From assembly GCA_964630665.1 (NCBI GenBank), contig CAZVVN010000087.1, positions 1 through 11,904 of the forward strand: 11,904 bases of DNA, read 5' to 3'. The position numbers were made by a program, and so were the translations under genes. The DNA comes from UBA9619 sp964630665 (lineage in GTDB: Bacteria > Pseudomonadota > Gammaproteobacteria > Arenicellales > UBA868). The notes below the pieces were generated by a model. It saw only the letters and a list, made by a program, of their open reading frames with translations. It was not told where the DNA came from and did no database searches. Below are positions 1 through 7,302 of this stretch, piece by piece; position 1 is the stretch's first letter, and each line of letters opens with the position of its first letter.

Positions 1-347
1 AAGGTAAAAGCGGGGTTCAGGCGGCCCTCAAAACCCAGGCCCATGGGGCTACTGGAGGCTTTGCTGGGCCTGCGGGTATCCGTTTTGCCGGTGGTTTGAG
101 ACGGGTTGTCGCTGCCAATCCCAAGCCGAACAGCGATCTCCCCGGTACCGAAATTCTCGGCCAGGCCCGAGATACGGGCCAGGTATTCTTTGTGGACAAA
201 ATCTCGAACAAACCGGTTGGGGGCGAGTAACGTCAGGCCTTCTTGATTCTCCACAGCATGCAGGGGTCGGATCCAGGTGTTGAACTGCTGGGCGGACAGG
301 TCATCTTCCAATCTGCTCAGGCAGAGTTTCCAGAGAGCAACGGACAC
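1..347 (-). CDS. dnaA: Chromosomal replication initiator DnaA, N-terminal part (cut by window edge)
   Basis: DnaA binds DnaA boxes at oriC, opens the duplex and helps load DnaB. About 115 codons are visible on the minus strand. Near the start the frame reads SVALWKLCLSRLEDDL, then FNTWIRPL, then APNRFVRDFVHKEYL. This is the domain I pattern (self-association and DnaB contact) of gammaproteobacterial DnaA. A polar Ser/Thr/Gly-rich linker (domain II) follows, and the last visible residues, LNPAFTF, are where the AAA+ domain begins; the Walker motifs lie outside the window. I chose the GTG at 347 because it gives the family N-terminus and has a GGGAGG Shine-Dalgarno about 9 nt upstream; no other in-frame start fits. 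It diverges from rpmH across a region with DnaA boxes, the usual autoregulated layout. Identification is firm; only the 3' two thirds are missing. Confidence 0.95.
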   Translation of the reverse strand, partial: MSVALWKLCLSRLEDDLSAQQFNTWIRPLHAVENQEGLTLLAPNRFVRDFVHKEYLARISGLAENFGTGEIAVRLGIGSDNPSQTTGKTDTRRPSKASSSPMGLGFEGRLNPAFT

Positions 348-469
348 CGGTGGCGACCTCCCGGGATAAAGGTTCGGGCCAGGGCCCTTACAGCGTGCAA
401 AATCAGTGCGTCCGCTGGTTCGTCCAGGCCGATTTGTAAGCATGGATAGTGTAACCTGGAACGAGAGAC

Positions 470-478
470 TTATCCACA
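470..478 (+). promoter_or_regulatory. DnaA box 1 (TTATCCACA)
   Basis: Exact match to the high-affinity consensus TTATCCACA. The repeat shared with the next box extends to 10 bases (TTATCCACAG). Confidence 0.85.
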
Positions 479-497
479 GATAATTACCTAAAATAAG

Positions 498-506
498 TTA
501 TCCACA
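498..506 (+). promoter_or_regulatory. DnaA box 2 (TTATCCACA)
   Basis: A second exact match, same orientation, 28 bp from the first. A 19-bp A+T-rich spacer separates the two boxes. Confidence 0.85.
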
Positions 507-508
507 GG

Positions 509-517
509 TGTGGCTAA
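509..517 (-). promoter_or_regulatory. DnaA box-like site, inverted (TTAGCCACA)
   Basis: Read on the minus strand this is TTAGCCACA, one mismatch from the consensus. It sits two bases after box 2 and forms the short inverted repeat CCACA-GG-TGTGG with it. Confidence 0.45.
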
Positions 518-520
518 ACA

Positions 521-550
521 TTGACAATACAGGCTTAAAACGATTAAAGT
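521..550 (+). promoter_or_regulatory. Putative sigma70-type promoter for rpmH operon
   Basis: A perfect -35 hexamer TTGACA (521-526) is followed 18 bp later by TAAAGT (545-550), a 4/6 match to the -10 consensus. It lies about 50 bp upstream of rpmH and just downstream of the DnaA-box cluster. It would drive rpmH-rnpA-yidD-yidC, possibly under DnaA influence. Confidence 0.45.
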
Positions 551-597
551 CCGACGCCTTTTTGGGTCCTGCCGCAGCAAAAATGGGATGACATCAG

Positions 598-732
598 ATG
601 AAGAGAACCTTTCAACCCAGCGAAGTCAAGCGTAAACGCAGGCATGGCTTTCGGGCGAGAATGAAAACGCGCGGCGGTCGGGCCGTGATCAGCGCCCGTC
701 GAGCCAAGGGGCGCACGCAACTCAGCGCCTAA
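598..732 (+). CDS. rpmH: 50S ribosomal protein L34 (bL34)
   Basis: This 44-residue, very basic protein is a structural component of the large ribosomal subunit. It reads MKRTFQPSEVKRKRRHGF, then RMKTRGGRAVISARRAKGR, the near-invariant bL34 pattern, with the normal family length of 44-46 residues. The ATG at 598 gives the universal MKRTFQPS start. It is the first gene of the rightward block, 30 nt before rnpA, and diverges from dnaA as in most gammaproteobacteria. The Shine-Dalgarno is weak. Identification is certain. Confidence 0.97.
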   Translation: MKRTFQPSEVKRKRRHGFRARMKTRGGRAVISARRAKGRTQLSA

Positions 733-762
733 GCAACAACGACCCATCCGAAAGCTGCGCTT

Positions 763-1122
763 GTGAATGACGCCGGGTTCTCCCGTAGTCTGCGACTGCT
801 TCGTCCAGAGGAGTACCGAGCAGCAATTGCCCAACGCTGTCGTAGCGACGATCGGTTGTTTACCGTATACGCTGTTGGTAACCAACTTGATCGGGCCCGG
901 TTGGGTATTACGGTATCGAGAAAAGTCTCTGCCCGTGCTGTTTATCGCAACCGCCTGAAGCGTCTGATCAGAGAATCGTTTCGTCACCACAAGCAATCAC
1001 TGAACGGTATGGATCTGGTCGTGGTGGCGCGAAGAAACGCGAGCGGCACCCAACGGTCCGAGATCGATCAAAGTCTTGTTCGGCACTGGATGATCGTAGA
1101 ACGCAAATGCACAAGACATTAA
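763..1122 (+). CDS. rnpA: Ribonuclease P protein component
   Basis: This is the protein subunit of RNase P. It helps the RNA subunit bind and process the 5' leader of pre-tRNAs. The predicted product is 119 aa, typical for the family. The hallmark basic helix SRKVSARAVYRNRLKRLIRE spans residues 52-71, with the RNR motif at 62-64; it contacts the RNA subunit. An upstream pattern, ARLGITVSRKV, matches the central beta-sheet. The start is a GTG at 763, 30 nt after rpmH; no in-frame ATG precedes the conserved region. Its last 16 bases overlap the start of yidD in another frame, so the two are probably translationally coupled. Residues after about 105 are not conserved in the family. Confidence 0.95.
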   Translation: MNDAGFSRSLRLLRPEEYRAAIAQRCRSDDRLFTVYAVGNQLDRARLGITVSRKVSARAVYRNRLKRLIRESFRHHKQSLNGMDLVVVARRNASGTQRSEIDQSLVRHWMIVERKCTRH

Positions 1123-1352
1123 CCACAGTACTGCGGGGCTATCGTTACCTCATCAGTCCGATGCTTGGACCGTGTTGTCGGTTCTATCCAAGTTGTTCGA
1201 CTTACGCGATTGAGGCAATTGAGCAACATGGTACAACCAGCGGTCTTTGGTTGGCCTTGAGGCGGCTGGTGAGGTGTAACCCCTGGAATGAAGGCGGCGT
1301 CGACCCCGTGCCACAGTCGGCAGGTCGGGCTACTCAACACCACGATTGCTGA
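1107..1352 (+). CDS. yidD: Membrane protein insertion efficiency factor YidD
   Basis: A small (81 aa) membrane-associated protein of the UPF0161 family, thought to assist YidC/Sec-dependent insertion of inner-membrane proteins. The family signature is clear: an amphipathic N-terminus with LRGYRYLISPMLG, then CCRFYPSCSTYAIEAI at residues 23-38 with the conserved cysteines 23, 24 and 30, and CNPW near residue 58. It starts with ATG inside the 3' end of rnpA (16-nt overlap). It ends 10 nt before the chosen yidC start. This rnpA-yidD-yidC order is the standard bacterial arrangement and supports co-expression. Identification is certain. Confidence 0.95.
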   Translation: MHKTLTTVLRGYRYLISPMLGPCCRFYPSCSTYAIEAIEQHGTTSGLWLALRRLVRCNPWNEGGVDPVPQSAGRATQHHDC

Positions 1353-1362
1353 GCACGACGTT

Positions 1363-3078
1363 TTGGATATTCAACGACTGATTCTGTTTACCGGCCTGGC
1401 ACTGGTTCTGGTGCTGATCTGGCAGGCGTGGATAGAGTACGACGGGAAGCAGCAACCGATAGAGACGCTAGTAGAGAGAGTTGATCAGAGCGGTTCGGAT
1501 CAGAGTCAGGCGGTGTCTGCCCGACCCGGCAGCAGTGTGCAGCCCGAGCAGGATGTACCAAGCGCACCAGCGGCTCCTGATCAGCCGGCAGCCCAAGCGC
1601 CGGTACTCCTTGCCAGTGCGTTAGCGAGCACGAACACAGTGACGGTGGAAACCGATCTGGTCAGGGCACAGATCGATACCTACGGCGGCGACCTCCGACA
1701 CCTTGAGCTGCTGACCTACCCGGTGACGCTGGATCAACCCGATCAACCCTTCAACCTGTTAAACGACAAAGGAGCGGATCTTTTTGTCATACAAGGAGGA
1801 TTACTGGGGGTACAAGCCGACCTGCCAAATCACCACACACCGTATACCAGCGAGCGTAGGAATTATCTCCTGACGCCCGGGGCTGACACGATCGAAGCTG
1901 TGCTGGAATGGCAGGGGCCTGAAAACGTCGTTTACCGCAAGGTATACACTTTTGAACGCGACAGCTATTACATCGCCGTACGCTATGAAGTAACCAACAA
2001 CGGCAGTACGCCTTGGCAGGGATACATCTACAACCAGATACTGCGTACCGAGGTAAAGGAAAAATCCAGCGGGTTGGGTTTCTTTGGCCGGCTGCCCAGT
2101 TACACCGGTGGTGTCATTTACACCCCCGAAGACAAATATCAGAAAATTGATTTCGACGACATGCGGGAGGCAAACCTCTCGCGATCGACCCCGACCGGTT
2201 GGGTTGCGATGCTGCAGCACTATTTCGTTGGTGCTCTGCTGCCGCGTGGTGGCACCGCATACGAGTTCTACTCGAACGTAACCGCCCGTGACAGCCAGCC
2301 GCGTTATCACATTGGCTACAAAAGTGTTGAACCTACCGTAGTGCCGCCGGGGGAAAAAGGTGAGCTGAGCGCTCGCTTTTATGTCGGTCCCAAAGAACAG
2401 CACCGCCTGGTCGAAGTGGATCAGCAACTGGAGCTGACGGTCGATTATGGCTGGCTGACACCGGTCTCGTCGCCATTGTTCTGGTTGTTGACCAACATCA
2501 ACAAGGTCGTTGGGAACTGGGGTGTTTCCATCATCCTGTTGACCCTGCTGGTCAAGTTGGTCTTCTATCCCTTGTCGGCTGCCAGCTACAAGTCGATGGC
2601 CAGGATGAAGAACCTGCAGCCAAGAATGAAAACGCTTAAGGAGCGCTTCGGTGATGACAAGCAGAAGTTCCAGCAGGCGATGATGGAGATGTACAAAAAG
2701 GAGAAGATCAATCCATTTGGCAGCTGTCTGCCGATCGTTATTCAGATCCCCGTTTTCATCGCGCTCTACTGGGTGCTGCTTGAAAGTGTCGAGCTTCGCC
2801 AGGCCCCGTTTGCGCTGTGGATCAAAGATCTTTCTTCACAGGATCCCTATTATGTTCTGCCATTGTTGATGGGTGCTTCGATGTTCGGTCAAACACTACT
2901 TAATCCGACACCAGTGGATCCGATGCAGAAGAACCTCATGATGGCAATGCCGGTAGTGTTCACAGTGTTCTTTCTCTGGTTTCCAGCCGGGCTTGTTTTG
3001 TATTGGCTGGTGAACAATATCCTCTCCATCACCCAGCAGTGGGTGATCACCCGCAAGATTCAAGCAGCCGGCGGGTAA
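1363..3078 (+). CDS. yidC: Membrane protein insertase YidC
   Basis: YidC inserts and folds inner-membrane proteins, alone or with SecYEG. I start it at TTG 1363, which gives MDIQRLILFTGLAL, the expected N-terminus; an ATG at 1288 is open in frame but would lie inside yidD. The product is 571 aa (E. coli YidC: 548). The order is an N-terminal membrane anchor (about residues 6-24), a Gln/Pro/Ala-rich linker (about 45-80), the large periplasmic P1 domain (about 85-360), then the five-helix insertase core from about residue 370. The core shows SMARMKNLQPRMKTLKERFG, NPFGSCLPIVIQIPVFIALY, VELRQAPFALWIKDLSSQDP and LWFPAGLVLYW. The hydrophilic-groove residue equivalent to E. coli Arg366 appears to be Lys398, a conservative change. 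TTG with little visible Shine-Dalgarno suggests coupling to yidD. Confidence 0.95.
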   Translation: MDIQRLILFTGLALVLVLIWQAWIEYDGKQQPIETLVERVDQSGSDQSQAVSARPGSSVQPEQDVPSAPAAPDQPAAQAPVLLASALASTNTVTVETDLVRAQIDTYGGDLRHLELLTYPVTLDQPDQPFNLLNDKGADLFVIQGGLLGVQADLPNHHTPYTSERRNYLLTPGADTIEAVLEWQGPENVVYRKVYTFERDSYYIAVRYEVTNNGSTPWQGYIYNQILRTEVKEKSSGLGFFGRLPSYTGGVIYTPEDKYQKIDFDDMREANLSRSTPTGWVAMLQHYFVGALLPRGGTAYEFYSNVTARDSQPRYHIGYKSVEPTVVPPGEKGELSARFYVGPKEQHRLVEVDQQLELTVDYGWLTPVSSPLFWLLTNINKVVGNWGVSIILLTLLVKLVFYPLSAASYKSMARMKNLQPRMKTLKERFGDDKQKFQQAMMEMYKKEKINPFGSCLPIVIQIPVFIALYWVLLESVELRQAPFALWIKDLSSQDPYYVLPLLMGASMFGQTLLNPTPVDPMQKNLMMAMPVVFTVFFLWFPAGLVLYWLVNNILSITQQWVITRKIQAAGG

Positions 3079-3115
3079 AGACCGGCGATCGGCCAGTTGT
3101 TCAAGGTTGGGTTCC

Positions 3116-4462
3116 GTGCAACACCTTCAAGAGGACACCATCGCTGCAGTCGCCACCCCGGCCGGTGCTGGCGGAATCGGAATAGTCCGGGTGTCGGGGC
3201 CGGAGTCTGCCGGTATTGCGAAGGCGCTGACCGGCCGGGTGCCCGATCCACGGCTTTTGATGCGGACGCGTTTTTGTGATGCCACCGGTGCCCCACTGGA
3301 TGACGGTATCGCGCTGTTCTTCCAGAGTCCCGCGTCCTACACCGGTGAGGACGTACTCGAACTGCAGGGCCACGGTGGCCCAATGGTGATGCATCAGTTG
3401 CTAGAACAAGTCACCACCTTGGGTGCGCGCCTGGCCCGCCCGGGTGAATTTACCGAGCGGGCTTTCCTGAACGGTAAACTCGATCTGGTCCAGGCGGAGG
3501 CCGTGGCCGACCTTATCGGGAGCCAGACCCAGGCTGCAGTCCGCGCTTCGCTGCGCTCACTATCCGGTGAGCTTTCGAACATATTAACAGCAATTTCGAA
3601 GGAGATAGCAGAACTTAGGGCATATATCGAAGCCGATATAGATTTTTCCGAGGAGCCGCTAGACCCCCTATCGGAGACTGGGACAGCAAATAGGTTGGCT
3701 GGTGTACAACGAGATCTGGCCCGCGTACTCGAGCAGGTCCGAACTGGGGTGCTGCTCGGTCGAGGCGCTGCCGTTGTGTTGGCCGGGGTGCCCAACGCGG
3801 GGAAGTCCAGCCTGATGAACACGCTGTCAAAGGCCGATCGAGTGATCGTGAGTGAGGAACCAGGGACTACCCGGGATGTGGTTGAGGTGACCATTGACTG
3901 TGCAGGTTTGGCCATTCACCTGACCGATACCGCCGGCCTGCGTGACTCGCAGGACAAAATAGAAGGTGAAGGTGTCCGCCGTGCCAAAGCTGCCATGACG
4001 CAGGCTGATCTGGTACTGACAGTCATTGATGACCTGGTGCCGTTTGCTGGGCAACAAGCGGTTTTTTCCGGCCTGCCCGATGACATACCCAGACTGACGG
4101 TCTACAACAAGTGCGACCTGAGCGGCCGCAAAATAGGCATCGTGCCGGGGCAGGCTCAGCATGCTGTAGCGGTGTCTGCTAAGACGGGTGAGGGCCTGTC
4201 AGCGCTTGAGGATCAGATCAAGGTCAGCTTGGGCTGGACGGGCGATTTTGTCGAGACATTCATGGCCAGGCGGCGCCATGTCGATGCGCTTGATAAGGCC
4301 AAGACGCACCTGGCTGTGGCATCGGGCCACGTTGGTGGTGCAGCGGAGTTGCTTGCCGAAGAGCTGCGTCTGGCACAGGCGACACTGGGCGGGATAACCG
4401 GCGAGGTGACTACCGAGGACCTACTGGGCGAGATATTTTCGACGTTCTGTATCGGCAAGTAA
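3116..4462 (+). CDS. mnmE: tRNA uridine-5-carboxymethylaminomethyl(34) synthesis GTPase MnmE
   Basis: MnmE (TrmE), with MnmG, modifies the wobble uridine of several tRNAs using methylene-tetrahydrofolate and GTP. The product is 448 aa, normal length. An N-terminal folate-binding domain (about 1-118, with GEFTERAFLNGKLDLVQAEA) precedes a helical domain and an inserted G domain. The G domain shows G1 GVPNAGKSS at 224-232, G2 GTTRD at 250-254, G3 DTAGLRD at 271-277, G4 NKCD at 331-334 and G5 SAKTG at 354-358. The protein ends in CIGK, which carries the catalytically needed Cys. GTG at 3116 has AAGG 9 nt upstream; a TTG at 3107 is possible but has no spaced RBS. It follows yidC by 37 nt. MnmG, often next, is absent here. 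Confidence 0.96.
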   Translation: MQHLQEDTIAAVATPAGAGGIGIVRVSGPESAGIAKALTGRVPDPRLLMRTRFCDATGAPLDDGIALFFQSPASYTGEDVLELQGHGGPMVMHQLLEQVTTLGARLARPGEFTERAFLNGKLDLVQAEAVADLIGSQTQAAVRASLRSLSGELSNILTAISKEIAELRAYIEADIDFSEEPLDPLSETGTANRLAGVQRDLARVLEQVRTGVLLGRGAAVVLAGVPNAGKSSLMNTLSKADRVIVSEEPGTTRDVVEVTIDCAGLAIHLTDTAGLRDSQDKIEGEGVRRAKAAMTQADLVLTVIDDLVPFAGQQAVFSGLPDDIPRLTVYNKCDLSGRKIGIVPGQAQHAVAVSAKTGEGLSALEDQIKVSLGWTGDFVETFMARRRHVDALDKAKTHLAVASGHVGGAAELLAEELRLAQATLGGITGEVTTEDLLGEIFSTFCIGK

Positions 4463-4574
4463 CGGCAGACAAGAACCACCTGGGCGATGAAGGAGCTCGC
4501 CCGGTAGACGGTAGATCACCCCAACGATCGGGCGTCAACCACACCATAGAGATCAGTCGTGCGGCAACACGTTA

Positions 4575-4606
4575 TCCCCCAGACCAGCTGCGTAGGTTGA
4601 GGGGGA
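4575..4606. terminator. Weak hairpin between convergent mnmE and enoyl-CoA hydratase-like gene
   Basis: TCCCCC (4575-4580) can pair with GGGGGA (4601-4606) over a 20-nt loop. A second weak hairpin, GGGCGA/TCGCCC, lies at 4482-4502. Neither is followed by a U-run, so intrinsic termination is doubtful. The position between two converging genes is the only support. Otherwise 4463-4615 shows nothing. Confidence 0.2.
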
Positions 4607-4615
4607 CGAAGTCAT

Positions 4616-5425
4616 CTAAACAGGACAATCCTTCGAGAAACTGGGCTGACGTTTTTCTTTGTGTGAGGCGAGGCCCTCTTTCACTTCCGCACCGGTGAAG
4701 CCAAGCATTTCCAGCGCAGTCGACGTGTCAAATGTTGGTCCGGCCATCCTGAGCCAGTTGTTCAGGGCATATTTGGTCCAGCGAATAGCGCTCTGCGCGC
4801 CATTGGCCAGTTCGATAGCAACCTCCAGAGCTGTGTCTTGCAACTGGTCGTCTTCTACACACATCGAGACGAGACCAATGCGTTCGGCTTCTTCCCCTTT
4901 CAAAGGCCTGCAGGTCAACAGGTAATATTTCGATTTTGCCATGCCGCACAACAGCGGCCAGATCAGGCAGGCAACATCACCGGCGGCCACGCCAAGACGA
5001 GTGTGGCCGTCCACGATCCGAGCTGCTTTAGCGGCAATGGACACATCGGCCAGTAACCCAACGACCAGACCCGCGCCGACGGCCGGACCATTGATAGCGG
5101 AGACGATCACCTTGTTGAAATTGACAATGTTGTAGACCAGGTCGCGTGCCTCCCGCCACATCTGCATCCTGGTTTGTGGGTCTTCTATGATCTTCTCTAT
5201 CAGGTTGAAGTCGCCACCGGCCGAGAAAGCTTTTCCAGCTCCGGTCACGAGTACCACACGCACAGCCGGGTCAGCATCAATGTCCCGCCATATCGTCGTC
5301 AGCTGGGAGTGGGTTTCAGCATCGACCGAGTTGTAACTTTCGGGTTTGTCGAATGTGATCTTCAGGATGCCCTCGGCCGGCTGTTCGAGGGAAAGGGCAT
5401 CGTAGGCGGTGTATCGGTCAGACAT
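4616..5425 (-). CDS. Enoyl-CoA hydratase/isomerase-family (crotonase-fold) protein with non-canonical active site
   Basis: A 269-aa crotonase-superfamily protein, cytoplasmic, expected to bind an acyl-CoA thioester. The crotonase pattern is clear: KPESYNSVD near residue 28, an oxyanion-hole segment AFSAGGDF at 66-73, and NGPAVGAG at 112-119. GLVS follows at 184-187. From my ungapped alignment to remembered rat mitochondrial enoyl-CoA hydratase, the two catalytic Glu positions (rat Glu144 and Glu164) are Val121 and His141. Simple enoyl hydration is therefore unlikely by the usual mechanism. Asp150 in AAGD could be an alternative acid/base (inference). Start ATG 5425 has TGGAG 7 nt upstream. 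It lies 80 nt downstream of the nitroreductase-family gene on the same strand, so co-transcription is possible. The substrate is unknown. Confidence 0.85.
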   Translation of the reverse strand: MSDRYTAYDALSLEQPAEGILKITFDKPESYNSVDAETHSQLTTIWRDIDADPAVRVVLVTGAGKAFSAGGDFNLIEKIIEDPQTRMQMWREARDLVYNIVNFNKVIVSAINGPAVGAGLVVGLLADVSIAAKAARIVDGHTRLGVAAGDVACLIWPLLCGMAKSKYYLLTCRPLKGEEAERIGLVSMCVEDDQLQDTALEVAIELANGAQSAIRWTKYALNNWLRMAGPTFDTSTALEMLGFTGAEVKEGLASHKEKRQPSFSKDCPV

Positions 5426-5505
5426 GGGTCTACTCCAGGATTTTCAGGTGGTTAATTTGTGGGCCATCCGCCTTGAAGAGAAGTACAGAAACCGCAGAAT
5501 ATCGT

Positions 5506-6174
5506 TCAGTTTCCGCTAAAATGTTCTGCTCCAAAGCGCTCCTTGAAAGTGAATTCCTCGACGGCCAGTCGTTTAAGACGGGTCAACTGTTTTACCGGTC
5601 GGCCAAGCGGGACAACAGCAGCCAGGGCAAAAGAAGGTGGGATTTCTAGCAACGTCTTTACCTGCGGTTCTGTCGCCGCACTGATCGTGGTCAGCGTCCC
5701 GCCAAAGCCCGCGGCACGTGCAGCCAGCAAGGTGTTCCAGACCAATGGGTAGATCGAAGCACCCCCGATGATCCCGACCCGGTCAAGCAATTGGTCGGTA
5801 ACCGCCAAAACTCGAAGGTCCACGACAAAAACGAGCAGAACGTCGGCTTGACGTAACGGCTCGGTCAGCCGCGCTGGCACCGGGGTCTGACGGATGGTTT
5901 CCTCGCTGACGGTAGTCGGTACAACTGGATTCCAGGGATTTTCTCCGGCCGCGACCTGTGCGGCATAACGTTTCGAAGCCGGTTCCACCAAGCGGGCCAT
6001 TTGGTCCTTGGTTGCAGCATCGCGAACAACAATCACCCGCCCACCCTGTCGATTACCGCCGCTCGGTGCAAATCGGGCCAGATCCAGGATCTCGTAAAGT
6101 ACTGTATCGGGAATCGGTTCGCCGGTGAAGTCTCTCGCAGCGAAGGTGGTTCTCATAACTTCCTGGTAATCCAT
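5506..6174 (-). CDS. Nitroreductase-family flavoprotein
   Basis: A predicted 222-aa FMN-dependent oxidoreductase of the nitroreductase fold, normally a cytoplasmic dimer using NAD(P)H. The N-terminal FMN-binding pattern (TTFAARDFTGEPIP, about residues 9-22) and the flavin-contact segment RFAPSGGNRQGGRVIVV (34-50) are seen. A central helix with GIIGGASIYPLVWNTLLAAR (134-153) and GFGGT (156-160) is typical of the family. I chose ATG 6174 because AAGG lies 9 nt upstream; a GTG at 6183 would add three residues but has its RBS touching the start. The natural substrate cannot be told from sequence; members include enone reductases and dehalogenase-like enzymes. It diverges from the DMT transporter and reads toward the crotonase-fold gene. 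Confidence 0.85.
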   Translation of the reverse strand: MDYQEVMRTTFAARDFTGEPIPDTVLYEILDLARFAPSGGNRQGGRVIVVRDAATKDQMARLVEPASKRYAAQVAAGENPWNPVVPTTVSEETIRQTPVPARLTEPLRQADVLLVFVVDLRVLAVTDQLLDRVGIIGGASIYPLVWNTLLAARAAGFGGTLTTISAATEPQVKTLLEIPPSFALAAVVPLGRPVKQLTRLKRLAVEEFTFKERFGAEHFSGN

Positions 6175-6215
6175 GTCTGTCACCCTTGGTCATGTGTCAT
6201 GCGTGGTTCGAGCCT

Positions 6216-7169
6216 ATGCAATACTCTGAGGCAGATGGTTTCCGGTTGTTTTCCGGGCCGAAGCCCTCATGGAACTGGACTTACCCTGATCACCCGACAA
6301 GGCCATTGAATCCTCCGTTTTCTGACACGACCCGCGGTGTCGTCTGCATGGTGTTGGGCAGTGCCCTATTGACCACAAATGACGCGGTCTCCAAATGGCT
6401 GACCCAAGAGTACCCCATATCCCAAGTATGGTGTCTACGTACCGTGTTTGCAGTGCTGCTGATAATCCTGCTTGCCCCGCGCTATGGTGGATACCGGGCG
6501 CTGTTGCCGAACCGAATCCCAGCGCAACTGCTGCGGGCTGTTCTTTTCTTTTCGACCACGTTGCTGATCGTTACCGGACTGTCATTACTGCCATTGGCCC
6601 AGATGGTCGCGATCGTTTTTGGTAGCCCGATTTTTGTCGCGGCGCTGGCACCTGTTGTTCTCCGGGAACAAGTCAGCCGAGCTCGTTGGCTGGTGATCGG
6701 AATCGGCTTTGTCGGCGTTTTGTTCATCCTGCGCCCAGATCCCGCCAGCATCGGAATCGCTTCGCTGATTGCGCTTGCGGCCGCCGTGTCAAGTGCCGTC
6801 CGCGATCTCGCGACACGGCGGATCTCAAGCACGGAGAGCTCTATTTCGATACTGTTCTGTTCAAGTATGTTCGTGGTAGTCGTAGCGCTGCCCGCCGCGC
6901 CTTGGTTGGGCTGGGTCGCCGTGCAGCCGCTAGGCTGGATCCTGTTGATGGTCAACGGTATTCTCAACGGAGCCGCCCATTTTTTCATTATCGAAGCACT
7001 GCGCTTGGGAGAGGCGTCGGTAGTCACGTCGTACCGGTATTCAGCACTGCTCTGGGGCGCACTGCTCGGCTTTGTCATCTGGGGTGATGTGCCCGATCTT
7101 TGGGTCATCGGTGGTGGAATCCTGATAGTCGCTAGCGGGCTTTACCTGCTGTACCAGGAACGGCGCTGA
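6216..7169 (+). CDS. EamA/DMT-superfamily inner-membrane transporter
   Basis: A polytopic membrane protein of about 317 aa, probably with ten transmembrane helices in two EamA-type repeats. The first helix starts near GVVCMVLGSALLTTNDAVSKWL, and later segments include MVAIVFGSPIFVAALAPVVL, then LRLGEASVVTSYRYSALLWG and the C-terminal helix ending GLYLLYQERR. The halves match the drug/metabolite transporter family, whose members export amino acids or other metabolites; the substrate is not predictable. The start is uncertain. ATG 6216 gives a roughly 45-residue Pro-rich leader before helix 1, which is long for the family. TTG 6306 would give a typical 287-aa protein, but its AAGG is only 3-4 nt away. 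The shorter form would leave about 130 bp of divergent promoter space. Confidence 0.85.
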   Translation: MQYSEADGFRLFSGPKPSWNWTYPDHPTRPLNPPFSDTTRGVVCMVLGSALLTTNDAVSKWLTQEYPISQVWCLRTVFAVLLIILLAPRYGGYRALLPNRIPAQLLRAVLFFSTTLLIVTGLSLLPLAQMVAIVFGSPIFVAALAPVVLREQVSRARWLVIGIGFVGVLFILRPDPASIGIASLIALAAAVSSAVRDLATRRISSTESSISILFCSSMFVVVVALPAAPWLGWVAVQPLGWILLMVNGILNGAAHFFIIEALRLGEASVVTSYRYSALLWGALLGFVIWGDVPDLWVIGGGILIVASGLYLLYQERR

Positions 7170-7302
7170 ACAAGTGAAACGCGCTTTGGGATGAGTAGCC
7201 TACCGAAGACAGACGAAAACCTACGAGTGACGGCGAGCTGTCTGCCAACCGAGCCTCAGTTTGGCATCGGGGTTCGGAAAAGGTCTTATATCGGTTCTGC
7301 TA

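Larger units (their letters stand above)
348..597. other. dnaA-rpmH intergenic region: candidate oriC / dnaA control region
   Basis: This 250-bp gap between divergent dnaA and rpmH contains two perfect DnaA boxes in the same orientation, 28 bp apart, and one single-mismatch box in the opposite orientation. The 19 bases between the two perfect boxes are about 79% A+T. In Pseudomonas and related gammaproteobacteria the origin lies in exactly this dnaA-rpmH gap. It is short and has few boxes for a complete oriC, so it may be only the dnaA autoregulatory region. The origin call is inference. Confidence 0.5.

Noticed and set aside
544..996. 150-codon minus-strand open frame over rpmH and rnpA
   Set aside because: It would cover the rpmH promoter and two certain genes; no recognisable protein.
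1801..2427. 208-codon minus-strand open frame
   Set aside because: Antisense shadow within the periplasmic-domain region of yidC, with no motif.
6482..7108. 208-codon minus-strand open frame, Thr/Ser-rich
   Set aside because: Antisense to the transporter; hydrophobic codons read backwards produce this composition.
7207..7243. AGACAG/CTGTCT inverted repeat after the transporter gene
   Set aside because: A 6-bp stem over a 25-nt loop with no U-run; not convincing as a terminator.
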